A DNA stretch of 64,000 nt from Mucilaginibacter rubeus (GTDB lineage: Bacteria > Bacteroidota > Bacteroidia > Sphingobacteriales > Sphingobacteriaceae): assembly GCF_014643835.1 (NCBI RefSeq), contig NZ_BMKD01000007.1, forward strand, positions 186,001 to 250,000, given 5' to 3'. A program made the position numbers and the translations under genes. The notes under the pieces are model-generated. The model ran no database searches. It was not told where the DNA came from and saw only the letters and a list, made by a program, of their open reading frames with translations. Position 1 is the first letter of the stretch. Each line of letters starts with the position of its first letter. Shown here piece after piece: positions 24,853 through 33,267 of this stretch.

Positions 24853-25779
24853 ATGAAAAAGCGATTTTTATTGTGCACAGCCCTTTTATCATGCACCATT
24901 ATGGCCCGGGCACAAAAACCGGATACCGCACAAGTGCTGGTACACTACAAGTTTTCCTACATCAGGGATACCACCAACCGGGAACACCCCTACACCGAGA
25001 ACATGGTTTTGATTGTAGGAAAAAATGCCGGGGTTTATAAAAGTTATGACAAGCAGCTGCAGGATGCGCTATTTAAAAAGCAGGTGCAGGAACAGATAGC
25101 CAACTCACCCGACGGACATGTAAACATCCAGCGGAGATCATCGGGCTCGGGTACGGATTATTACCAGTTCCCGAACAGTAAAAAACTGGCAAGGAAAGAA
25201 CCGCTCCTGTTCAATAGCTATCTCATAACAGATGCCCTGCCCGCCATCGAATGGAAAATAAGCGGAGATACAGCAACGTTTGGAGGCTTACATTGCCAAA
25301 AAGCAACAGGCTATTTCAAGGGAAGGGATTATACGGCCTGGTTCAGTCCTGATCTGCCGCTGCATATAGGCCCCTGGAAACTCAATGGACTACCGGGGGT
25401 GATTGTAGAGGCTTATGATACCAAAAAAGAAGTTTATTTTACGTTTGACGGGATTGAAAAAGCGGTCATTTCTCCGCAAAAAAGTGATCAGCCGGCCAGC
25501 CCGGCTCCTGATAACCAGGGACGGATGGCCGTGATGATAGGCATGGACGATCAGATTGGCAATCCAAATATCATCCAGCTCCCCACCAATGCCATTAAAA
25601 CTACCGAAAAGGAGTTTTCTAAATTGCAGGAGGCCATGCGAAAAGACCCGAATGCCTTTGCCCGGTCAATGGTGGCTGCACAGGCGGCAAGTCAGGGCAG
25701 GCCAGCCCCAAAAATCGATATCAGGATCGGACCGCAGCCGGTGATCAATAACCCGATAGAATTGCCTGAAAAGAAATGA
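24853..25779 (+). CDS. GLPGLI family protein
   Basis: A secreted protein of about 308 residues with a signal peptide (KKRFLLCTALLSCTIMARAQ). It carries the family hallmark in PWKLNGLPGVIVEAYD, preceded by AWFSPDLPLHIGP. The ATG at 24853 is preferred to an upstream in-frame ATG at 24778 because it gives a normal signal peptide. The stop overlaps the start of the following TonB-plug-type protein (ATGA), a pairing seen repeatedly in Bacteroidota. Function of the family is not established; a periplasmic or surface partner of the outer-membrane protein is likely. Confidence 0.87.
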   Translation: MKKRFLLCTALLSCTIMARAQKPDTAQVLVHYKFSYIRDTTNREHPYTENMVLIVGKNAGVYKSYDKQLQDALFKKQVQEQIANSPDGHVNIQRRSSGSGTDYYQFPNSKKLARKEPLLFNSYLITDALPAIEWKISGDTATFGGLHCQKATGYFKGRDYTAWFSPDLPLHIGPWKLNGLPGVIVEAYDTKKEVYFTFDGIEKAVISPQKSDQPASPAPDNQGRMAVMIGMDDQIGNPNIIQLPTNAIKTTEKEFSKLQEAMRKDPNAFARSMVAAQAASQGRPAPKIDIRIGPQPVINNPIELPEKK

Positions 25780-28451
25780 GCCGGATTATAAAGTCAGTAT
25801 GGTTGCTGGTTATAGGGTTACTATTTTCGGCTCCCGGCTTTGGTCAAAGTATTAAGGGCACAGTGAAAGACAGCAGCGGGAAACCGGTGCCTTATGCCAC
25901 CATTAACCTCAAAAACGCGGCCACTAATAACATTATAAACTATACCATTACCGATACGAAAGGCGCTTACATTTTGCCGGTCCCGGCAGATACACCCGTG
26001 AGCGGCCTGCTGGTCGAGGTGCGTTGTATAGGCTATAAAAATCAGAGCAGGGGCATTACGGATTTGCAAGCTCCCGTTGATTTCACTTTGTCTGTTTCCA
26101 TCAACCAGTTACAGGCCGTAGTGATTAAAAGCAGCCGGCCGGTGTTGCGGACAAACGGTGATACCCTAAGCTATAAAGTATCTGATTTCAGCAGTGTGCA
26201 GGACAGGGTTATTGGCGATGTGATCAAAAAACTGCCGGGTATAACGGTTGCCGCTGATGGCAGGATCAGCTATAACAATAAGCCGATCTCCAACCTGTAC
26301 ATCGGTGGTGATAACCTGCTGGACGATAAATATAATATCGCTACCACTACCATTCCCCAAGGGGTGGTAGACCAGGTGCAGGTGATCCAGAACCACCAGC
26401 CCGTTAAAGTGCTCCAAAATAAAGTAGTGAGCGACGATGTGGCGCTCAACCTCAGCTTCAAAAAAGGCGCTAAATTGCAGATGGTGGGGCAAGAGAGCAT
26501 CGGCGCGGGCTTACCGGGCAATTATGATGTAGATTTGAACGCCATGATGTTTAAGGATAAGTACAAGGCCATTAATTACCTTAAAGGCAATAACACAGGT
26601 AACGACCTGCAACAGGACCTGGTATCGCACAATTTTGCCGATTATATGCAGCGGATCGATAACGATGTGCCGGCCACCATGTTATCGCTTGGTTCGGTGA
26701 ATGACCCGGCTTTATCACGTAACCGGTATTTATTCAATCGCTCGGGGATCCTCAATCTCAATAACCTGGTCAATTTTAAAAAGAATGTGCAGATGAAGAT
26801 CAATGCTTACTATTTGCGCGATGCCCGGCGGCAGGACTACAGCCAGCACACCACCATCTTTTTACCCGGCGATACGGTACGCTATAATGAAACTCAACGT
26901 AACCGCTTCCGCCCCGACATATTGCATACTCAGTTTACGCTGAACATTAACCAGGATAAATATTACCTGAACGATGTGTTGCTGATGGATAACAACCAGT
27001 CCACCAATTACTCAAACCTGAATACAAACGGCGGCATGGTAAACCAGGTATTTAAAGATAACGCGCTGAATTTTTCTAATGAATTTAACCTGATCAAATC
27101 CTTAAGATCAAACAACATTATCCAGGCTTACTCCTATATCAGTCATTCGACTGAGCCCGAGAGCAGGACAATTGGGCCTAACTATAACAATTCAATATTT
27201 AACAATAATGTCCCTTATGCGCAGTTGGTGCAAAATGTAAATGTACCTGCGTGGTATACCAATAACTATATCTCTTTCAAAATACCGTCGAACCTTATCA
27301 CGCAAAGTTTCAGAACAGGGTTCAGCGTTCAATCACAAAAGTTAAACTCAGATCTAAAAGTTGTACAGGCAGATAACACGGTTAACCTTGAATCAGACAG
27401 TTCCATCAACCATTTAAACTGGACCAGGAAAAAACTGTATGCCGAAGCAGCTTATGATCTGCCAGGCAGTATCCTCAAAGTGAACCTCACCTTGCCGTTA
27501 AGCCTGCAGCAGATCAATTATTCGGATAGCCTGTATGCCCTGCGTAAGGGTTTAACCAGGTTATATTTCAATCCGCAGCTAAAAGTAAAATATCAAACCG
27601 GGATGGAGAACTACCTGAATTTGTTTTACAGCTACCGCAATGAGGCGGGTACCGTAGAAGATATGTACCAGGGCTATATCCTGAAGGATTACCGGACACT
27701 TTATGCCAATAATGCCGGCCTTACCGAACGGCAGAACCAGTTGGCCGCCCTTGGATTTAACTACCGCAAAGCGCTAACCCTTTTGTTCGCCAGCCTGAAC
27801 ATTGTTTATAACCATATCGCTTCCAATAATATCGCTTCAGAAGTAATTACCAACACCCTGCGGCAGCGTGTAGTACTGCCATATTCCAACAGTACCGATT
27901 CGTGGACGGTGAACGGCACTGTCAGCAAATATTCCTTTGCATTAAAAACCACTTTCAGCGGAGGGGTACAATGGCAAAGTAATAAGTCGGTGCAGATCCA
28001 GAATAATGTGCTGTTGCCTTTCAATACCATTTCCAGAACCATCAATGCCGGCGCGGATACCAAAGTGAATGAGCAGGTAAACTTTAGCTATAAAGTTATA
28101 TTTACCCAAATCCAAAGTCATTCTGCAGCGGAGGCATCGGCTTATCATATTAACCAGTTGCTTCAGCAAGCATCGGTAAACTATAACCCTGTAACCTATT
28201 TGCAGTTCAAATTATCAGGCGAGCATTACTTCACCCGCCAGCAAGGCAATCCTGATCTCAAATACTTTTTTGCAGATGTTTCGGCAAAATTCAGGGTCGA
28301 AAAATGGAAGGCCGACCTGGAGCTGAGCGCCGCTAATTTTCTGAACGTAAAAACTTACAACACGCTTTACTTATCAGCCAATACATTAACTGCCAGTTCG
28401 TACACCTTGCCGGGAAGGATTATATTGCTCAAAATAATGTTTCATATTTGA
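25776..28451 (+). CDS. TonB-dependent receptor-like outer membrane protein (GLPGLI partner)
   Basis: An 891-residue outer-membrane protein. After a signal peptide (WLLVIGLLFSAPGFGQ) comes a carboxypeptidase-regulatory-like beta-sandwich (SIKGTVKDSSGKPVPYATINL), then a plug-like region (VIGDVIKKLPGITVAADGRISYNNKPISNLYIGGDNLL, DDVALNLSF) and a long beta-barrel rich in alternating strands to the C-terminus, which ends in an aromatic/hydrophobic strand (RIILLKIMFHI). No TonB box is obvious. It is translationally coupled to the GLPGLI gene; the pair probably moves or senses a peptide or surface ligand, but the substrate is unknown. Confidence 0.87.
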   Translation: MSRIIKSVWLLVIGLLFSAPGFGQSIKGTVKDSSGKPVPYATINLKNAATNNIINYTITDTKGAYILPVPADTPVSGLLVEVRCIGYKNQSRGITDLQAPVDFTLSVSINQLQAVVIKSSRPVLRTNGDTLSYKVSDFSSVQDRVIGDVIKKLPGITVAADGRISYNNKPISNLYIGGDNLLDDKYNIATTTIPQGVVDQVQVIQNHQPVKVLQNKVVSDDVALNLSFKKGAKLQMVGQESIGAGLPGNYDVDLNAMMFKDKYKAINYLKGNNTGNDLQQDLVSHNFADYMQRIDNDVPATMLSLGSVNDPALSRNRYLFNRSGILNLNNLVNFKKNVQMKINAYYLRDARRQDYSQHTTIFLPGDTVRYNETQRNRFRPDILHTQFTLNINQDKYYLNDVLLMDNNQSTNYSNLNTNGGMVNQVFKDNALNFSNEFNLIKSLRSNNIIQAYSYISHSTEPESRTIGPNYNNSIFNNNVPYAQLVQNVNVPAWYTNNYISFKIPSNLITQSFRTGFSVQSQKLNSDLKVVQADNTVNLESDSSINHLNWTRKKLYAEAAYDLPGSILKVNLTLPLSLQQINYSDSLYALRKGLTRLYFNPQLKVKYQTGMENYLNLFYSYRNEAGTVEDMYQGYILKDYRTLYANNAGLTERQNQLAALGFNYRKALTLLFASLNIVYNHIASNNIASEVITNTLRQRVVLPYSNSTDSWTVNGTVSKYSFALKTTFSGGVQWQSNKSVQIQNNVLLPFNTISRTINAGADTKVNEQVNFSYKVIFTQIQSHSAAEASAYHINQLLQQASVNYNPVTYLQFKLSGEHYFTRQQGNPDLKYFFADVSAKFRVEKWKADLELSAANFLNVKTYNTLYLSANTLTASSYTLPGRIILLKIMFHI

Positions 28452-28476
28452 GTGGTGTCAGGTTTTTTCAGACAGC

Positions 28477-29178
28477 CTATCCGGCCTGCTGCTCCTCTTC
28501 CGTCAGTTTCAGCAATGTGGCTTCATTTTTTATGCGGATGCTTTTGCCCGATATTTCGATGAGCCCCTCGTCGATAAAATCATTTATGGTGCGAAACAGC
28601 GACTCATACGCTGCGCCCGTAAATGAGGCCAAATCCTGCCGGGTAAGTTCAATATTGATAAAGCCCTGTTCATTTAGCCCGAATTTGTTTTTGAGCGAAA
28701 TGAAAGCCTGTGCCACGCGGCCTTTAACCGGCATGTGTGCCAGGTTGCGCATCCGTTTTTCGGATTCCTGCAATTCGTTGGCAAAAAAACGCATGAGCTT
28801 AATAACAAAGTTATTGTTAACCTGTAGGGTGCTTTCAAAAAAGGGCATTTCGATGTAGCAAATTATACCTGCCTCAATGGCTGTGGCCGAAACCGGGTAA
28901 AACTCAGTACTGCCTAAACCAAGATGCCCAACAATATCGCCTTCGCAGGCAAAACGGAGAATGAGCTCTTTTTCCTTATCCCACTTTTTATGAACCTTTA
29001 CCGTTCCCGAATAAACAAAGTAAATGCCGGTAACGGGATCACCTTCTTTAAAGATCTGCTGCCCCTTTTTTACAATGATATTTTTCCTGGCGGCACTGAT
29101 TGCCGGGATCCAGTCGGGCAGGCAGTGTGTACATAAAAAGCAAGTCCCCAAATCGCATTTATCTTTGTTTTTCGCCAT
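28477..29178 (-). CDS. Crp/Fnr regulator with N-terminal cysteine cluster
   Basis: A 233-residue Crp/Fnr regulator: cyclic-nucleotide-type sensor domain (IFKEGDPVTGIYFVYSGTVKVHK), dimerisation helix and C-terminal winged helix (ELTRQDLASFTGAAYESLFRTINDFIDEGLIEI). Before the sensor domain are four closely spaced Cys at residues 8, 13, 16 and 19, with further Cys in the sensor domain. This is reminiscent of oxygen-sensing FNR, so binding of an iron-sulfur cluster is plausible though the spacing is not that of E. coli FNR. It is 49 bp upstream (gene order on the minus strand places it after) of a small membrane protein and near a strong palindrome at 29516. Confidence 0.88.
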   Translation of the reverse strand: MAKNKDKCDLGTCFLCTHCLPDWIPAISAARKNIIVKKGQQIFKEGDPVTGIYFVYSGTVKVHKKWDKEKELILRFACEGDIVGHLGLGSTEFYPVSATAIEAGIICYIEMPFFESTLQVNNNFVIKLMRFFANELQESEKRMRNLAHMPVKGRVAQAFISLKNKFGLNEQGFINIELTRQDLASFTGAAYESLFRTINDFIDEGLIEISGKSIRIKNEATLLKLTEEEQQAG

Positions 29179-29227
29179 TTATTGATGTGTATTTAAGCCG
29201 GTGCTGTTATAAAAACATGCTAATTTA

Positions 29228-29461
29228 TTAAAAGCGGCGGCCTTTTGGCTGTTCCCAGGTAGCCATGTTAAAAATAACTCCCAAACTTAACAATACCGCA
29301 CCGCCAAAAACAGGCCATGGAAATGAGCGGATGCCATTAATGTTAATGCTCCACGGATGGGAATCGAAAGGATTAACGGTATTCAGGTTCCTGAATAGCA
29401 ACAATCCGGCAATGATGCTTGCGGCACCTAAAACAGAAAGAATAACGCTGGTAATTTTCAT
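29228..29461 (-). CDS. Small two-helix membrane protein
   Basis: A 77-residue predicted membrane protein: helix 1 is MKITSVILSVLGAASIIAGLLLF, a polar loop (NTVNPFDSHPWSININGIRSFPW) follows, and helix 2 is PVFGGAVLLSLGVIFNMATW. No family is recognised. It is transcribed towards the Crp/Fnr gene and divergent from the CLC channel gene, with the 18-bp palindrome at 29516 between them. Confidence 0.65.
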   Translation of the reverse strand: MKITSVILSVLGAASIIAGLLLFRNLNTVNPFDSHPWSININGIRSFPWPVFGGAVLLSLGVIFNMATWEQPKGRRF

Positions 29462-29515
29462 AATTATTGTTTGTGCAATGATTTTTATTAAAAACTAAGC
29501 AAATGTTGAATAAAA

Positions 29516-29533
29516 ATATTGCATGTGCAATAT
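29516..29533. promoter_or_regulatory. Perfect 18-bp palindrome, putative Crp/Fnr operator
   Basis: ATATTGCATGTGCAATAT is made of 8-bp arms with a TG centre and contains TTG-N6-CAA, a Crp/Fnr-like half-site pattern with a spacing 2 bp shorter than the FNR box. Its centre lies about 60 bp before the expected transcription start of the CLC channel gene, a usual activator position. Confidence 0.6.
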
Positions 29534-29571
29534 AAAATTGAAAATAAATTTATTTATGCTGCTTTAAGTAT

Positions 29572-29579
29572 TACCTTTG
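29572..29579 (+). promoter_or_regulatory. -7 box of the CLC channel promoter
   Basis: TACCTTTG perfectly matches TAnnTTTG and lies 49 bp before the start codon. No good -33 element is seen, which fits a promoter that needs an activator at the upstream palindrome. Confidence 0.5.
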
Positions 29580-29628
29580 CAAGAAAAATAGCACAGTCCC
29601 CTAAAAACGGAACGGGACTAATCAAAAC

Positions 29629-31485
29629 ATGGAAACAAAACAGAACGCCATCCCGGTTTCGCCCTCATTAAATGATCTTTACAATTTTAAATCCGGTTTA
29701 AAAGGCACCAGGCAAATGAAAACAAGGCTGATCTTTATATCGGCACTGTGTATTCTTATTGCCGGCCTTATCAGCGTAATAGCCAAAGGCCTTATCTATC
29801 TTATTAATATTGTTACCAATATCTCATTTTACGGAACGCTGGATGCCGGCTTTCACAGCCCGGCCAATAACCATTTGGGTTTATGGGTAATTGTTATACC
29901 GGCTATAGGCGGCATTATAGTAGGCATTATGGCCCTGTATGGCTCCAAGGCGATCAGGGGGCATGGCATACCAGAAGCAATGGAGCAGATCCTGGTAAAT
30001 AAAAGCAAAATAAAACCGATTATAACTTTTCTGAAACCCGTATCATCGGCTATAGCCATAGGTACCGGCGGGCCATTTGGCGCCGAGGGACCTATTATTG
30101 CAACCGGCGGGGCACTTGGTTCAACCTTTGGCCAGTTATTCAAAATATCGCCCAACGAGCGTAAAATTATTTTGGCAGCAGGAGCAACAGCGGGCATGTC
30201 GGCCATATTTGGCACACCCATAGCAGCGGTGTTTTTAGCTATTGAGCTGTTGCTGTTCGAGTTTTCGCCCCGGGCCATATTACCGGTGGCATTAGCTTGT
30301 ATCACCGGAGCAGCCGGGCACCATCTGTTATTTGAAGCCGGACCTGTATTCCCGATGCCTGATGTAGATACACCTTCAAATACCGCCCTGGCTATTTATA
30401 GCATCATTGGCCTGGTCATTGGCTTTATATCATTGGGGCTTACCAAAATAGTTTATTTTATTGAAGATAGCTTTGAAAAACTGCCCATCCACTGGATGTG
30501 GTGGCCTGCAATTGGTGGCCTGGCGGTAGGCCTGATAGGTTATTTTGCACCGCACACCCTCGGCGTAGGATATGATAATATCATTACTATTCTTTCGGGC
30601 ACATTATCATTGATGCTAATTGTGCGTTTGTGTTTATTCAAATTTCTTTCATGGGCTATAGCCCTGGGCAGCGGCACGTCGGGTGGTACGCTTGCTCCCT
30701 TGTTAACCATTGGCGGCGCGGCTGGTGCGGCTTTTGGCGCATTGGTACACCTGGTATTTCCTGATGCGGGCATAAGTGTTTCAATAGCTGCGCTTATTGG
30801 TATGGCCGCTATGTTTGCAGGCGCTTCAAGGGCTTATTTAACCAGTATCACCTTCGCGCTGGAGGCTACCATGCAATCGCATGCATTACTGCCTTTGCTT
30901 GGTGCCTGCACAGCATCGTACCTGGTTTCATTCTTCCTGATGGAAAATACCATCATGACCGAAAAAATTGCCCGCCGTGGGGTATACACCCCTGATTCAT
31001 ACGAACCTGATCTGTTGCAGGTATTGACTGTTGCCGACGTTAATAATGAAGTTGGTGAAACCTTAAAAAGCAATAGTACCATAGCCGAAACAAGGGCCTG
31101 GCTTACCGGAAATAATATTACCCAAAGTTTTTTTATAGTGATTAAAAATGATGGCAGCTATGCAGGCATGGTTAGCCTGACCGACATTTATAACCATAGT
31201 ATTTCTGCCGAACTCACCATAAGTAATATAACCAAGGCAAGTAAACAGGCCGTGAGGAGTAATGATCCCCTGAAACGTGTTGTGGAGATCATGGCTGAAG
31301 AATCGGCAGAGGTGCTTCCCGTTATTGCCGCCGGAAATACCATAGCCGGGCAAATCTCCTATAAAGAGATCTTAAACACCTACTATCAGTATGTTGCCGA
31401 AAACCGGAAGCAAAACACGCAGATCTCCCTTAAACGACGTAGACTTAAAATTGCCGCCCGTGGCCGCAGCAGGGCTAAATCTTAA
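29629..31485 (+). CDS. CLC-type chloride channel/antiporter with CBS domains
   Basis: A 618-residue CLC protein with about ten transmembrane helices. The ion-path motifs are visible: GTGGPFGAEGPI, with the gating Glu before Gly-Pro, and GSGTSGGTLAPLL near residue 350. The C-terminal ~150 residues contain a pair of CBS-like repeats (SNSTIAETRAWLTGNNITQSFFIV and RSNDPLKRVVEIMAEESAEVLPVIA). The external gating Glu is present, so it could be a Cl-/H+ exchanger. A strong terminator follows. Confidence 0.92.
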   Translation: METKQNAIPVSPSLNDLYNFKSGLKGTRQMKTRLIFISALCILIAGLISVIAKGLIYLINIVTNISFYGTLDAGFHSPANNHLGLWVIVIPAIGGIIVGIMALYGSKAIRGHGIPEAMEQILVNKSKIKPIITFLKPVSSAIAIGTGGPFGAEGPIIATGGALGSTFGQLFKISPNERKIILAAGATAGMSAIFGTPIAAVFLAIELLLFEFSPRAILPVALACITGAAGHHLLFEAGPVFPMPDVDTPSNTALAIYSIIGLVIGFISLGLTKIVYFIEDSFEKLPIHWMWWPAIGGLAVGLIGYFAPHTLGVGYDNIITILSGTLSLMLIVRLCLFKFLSWAIALGSGTSGGTLAPLLTIGGAAGAAFGALVHLVFPDAGISVSIAALIGMAAMFAGASRAYLTSITFALEATMQSHALLPLLGACTASYLVSFFLMENTIMTEKIARRGVYTPDSYEPDLLQVLTVADVNNEVGETLKSNSTIAETRAWLTGNNITQSFFIVIKNDGSYAGMVSLTDIYNHSISAELTISNITKASKQAVRSNDPLKRVVEIMAEESAEVLPVIAAGNTIAGQISYKEILNTYYQYVAENRKQNTQISLKRRRLKIAARGRSRAKS

Positions 31486-31509
31486 AAACAAAAGGCGTTT
31501 GAATTAAAA

Positions 31510-31553
31510 AAGAAACCCCGCGTGATCTTACGTCACGCGGGGTTTCTTTTTTT
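31510..31553 (+). terminator. Strong Rho-independent terminator
   Basis: AAGAAACCCCGCGTGA / TCACGCGGGGTTTCTT forms a perfect 16-bp GC-rich stem with an 8-base loop and is followed by T residues. Confidence 0.9.
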
Positions 31554-31740
31554 CTGAACGTTCCTGTCTCGTAAAAAATTAAATACGCCGAAACTGGGTT
31601 ATTGCTTATTTATTCTATAGCTTTGATTTATAAAATGTTGCCGCTTGTTTAGCAACGTTTTATCCTCCATTTCTGCCAATTACACCTGTTTGATTTAACG
31701 TTGCTGTTGAAAGTAATATTTAACCATTAAATCATATTTT

Positions 31741-32022
31741 ATGAAAAAATTTGTAATTGAAAGGGAGCTGCCCGGCGCCGGTAACCTGTCGCCCGAAGAA
31801 TTACAGGCGATTTCACAGGCATCGTGTTCGGTTGTGAATGAATTGGGTAAGCCCTACCATTGGATCCAATCGTTTGTTACTGCCGATAAGATCTATTGCA
31901 TCCACATTGCCGAAAGTGAAGATGTTATTCGCGAACATGCCATGAAAGGCGGCTTCCCGGTAAGCAGTATTGCCGAAGTTAAGGCCATCATTGACCCAAC
32001 AACAAGCACCGCGACAGTTTAA
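31741..32022 (+). CDS. DUF4242 domain protein
   Basis: A 93-residue protein that is a single DUF4242 domain: MKKFVIERELPGAGNLSPEELQAISQASCSVV, then WIQSFVTADKIYCIHIAESEDVIREHAMKGGFP. The fold is a small ferredoxin-like barrel; one actinobacterial relative (SCO4226) binds nickel. Whether this copy binds metal is unknown. It stands alone between two terminators. Confidence 0.88.
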   Translation: MKKFVIERELPGAGNLSPEELQAISQASCSVVNELGKPYHWIQSFVTADKIYCIHIAESEDVIREHAMKGGFPVSSIAEVKAIIDPTTSTATV

Positions 32023-32039
32023 TATGATTGTTGTTAAAA

Positions 32040-32082
32040 GAAGAAAGGCCCATAATTTTATTACAGGCCTTTCTTCTTTTTA
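32040..32082 (+). terminator. Rho-independent terminator
   Basis: GAAGAAAGGCC / GGCCTTTCTTC forms a perfect 11-bp stem with a 15-base loop and a T-run. It lies between the convergent DUF4242 and PLC-like genes. Confidence 0.8.
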
Positions 32083-32094
32083 ATTTGGTATTGG

Positions 32095-33189
32095 TTAATT
32101 CCCGACCGAACCCTGTGAGCCGGTTTTAAACAACGGATCTTCTTTAAAATAAGCACCACCGTTAAAACTAATCACATAATCAGATTTGAAATGCGTACTT
32201 TTTTTATAATAATCGGTGCTGATGATCTGTGCACCTGATTTTTGCGCTGCTATAAACGAGCTCATATCATTTGCGCGGGCTTCTTCTGTATCCGAGTCGG
32301 CACGGGTACGGATAATGTAACCTTTCTTAACCAGTTTTTGAATGGCTGCCAGGTCCTTTTTAGCATCATTCATAATGTGAATGGCGGCTTCAGGTGTGCC
32401 CGGCAATGCATCGGCAAACAATACACGGCCTTTTAACGATGGGTGACCGGCGATATAGGCAGCTCTTTTTTCGCCTTTTTCATCAAGAATAAAAATGAAC
32501 TTCCCTTTGGCCGCTTTCAACGTCGGCCAGTTGTTATGCAATACGGCAGCTTCAAGGGTTTTGTATGTGCCGCGCACATCATCCGGGGTAATTAAATATT
32601 GTTTGCCCAGGTTGTTTAAAATTTCTTTATCCAGATTGTCAAAGGTTTTAGCTGTAAATTTTTCCGGAACAGTGAACCCTGGTTTTTTTGACGGCTCGTC
32701 TTTAGCATTCATGGTAATGTAAATGGGATTATGATCAGGATGTTCATCACTCCATTTCTTCAACTCCTGCAGGCAAAGCTTAAAAGTTGCGCAGTTGCTG
32801 CGGTAGTCGATATCTTCAATATGAAAAACCTTAAAACCAGGTTCTTTCATTACGCCCCGGGTATCAAACGCCGGCTGTCCCGGCACCCAGTCCAACCCTT
32901 TGGGGTGGGCATATCTGCCACCTTTGGTATCAGCATAAACGTCAATTTCCAAAGCGTTTAATCCTAAATTAAGCTGGTCGGTAAGACTGATGTGCTCATA
33001 ATCTATCTTACTCATACCAACCGAATCGCGCTTTTGCAAAAAACGGAATAGTTTGGGATCAATTGCCTGCTTATAGCTGTTGTGCGAGCCTATTACCTGG
33101 AAATGGTTCATTTTCTGGTCGCCTGGATTGCTCAATAGCGCAGATGCTGAAAGAATAATGCCCCCGATTAATCCGCCTGTAAGTTTCAT
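32095..33189 (-). CDS. PI-PLC-like (calcium-dependent type) phosphodiesterase
   Basis: A 364-residue exported protein (signal peptide TGGLIGGIILSASALLS) with a PLC-like TIM-barrel. The first catalytic His is H36 in VIGSHNSYK, the metal-binding region is ALEIDVYAD with PLGLDW-type surroundings, and the second His is in FKVFHIEDIDY. The layout matches the small calcium-dependent phosphoinositide phospholipase C group (Streptomyces SaPLC1-like) rather than the Bacillus metal-free enzymes. It would cleave a phosphodiester of a lipid or polyol outside the cytoplasm. It follows susD across a hairpin at 33219, so it may serve the SusCD system. Confidence 0.85.
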   Translation of the reverse strand: MKLTGGLIGGIILSASALLSNPGDQKMNHFQVIGSHNSYKQAIDPKLFRFLQKRDSVGMSKIDYEHISLTDQLNLGLNALEIDVYADTKGGRYAHPKGLDWVPGQPAFDTRGVMKEPGFKVFHIEDIDYRSNCATFKLCLQELKKWSDEHPDHNPIYITMNAKDEPSKKPGFTVPEKFTAKTFDNLDKEILNNLGKQYLITPDDVRGTYKTLEAAVLHNNWPTLKAAKGKFIFILDEKGEKRAAYIAGHPSLKGRVLFADALPGTPEAAIHIMNDAKKDLAAIQKLVKKGYIIRTRADSDTEEARANDMSSFIAAQKSGAQIISTDYYKKSTHFKSDYVISFNGGAYFKEDPLFKTGSQGSVGN

Positions 33190-33212
33190 TTTGGTAAATA
33201 TATTATTGGTTT

Positions 33213-33250
33213 AACAAAACAAGCGCAAAAGGCCTGCCTTTTGCGCTTGT
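33213..33250 (-). terminator. Terminator or attenuator after susD
   Basis: ACAAGCGCAAAAGG / CCTTTTGCGCTTGT is a perfect 14-bp stem with a 4-base loop; on the minus strand it is followed by TTTTGTT. It separates the SusD gene from the PLC-like gene, which has no visible promoter of its own. Confidence 0.75.
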
Positions 33251-33267
33251 ATAAAAGTTGTTACTAA

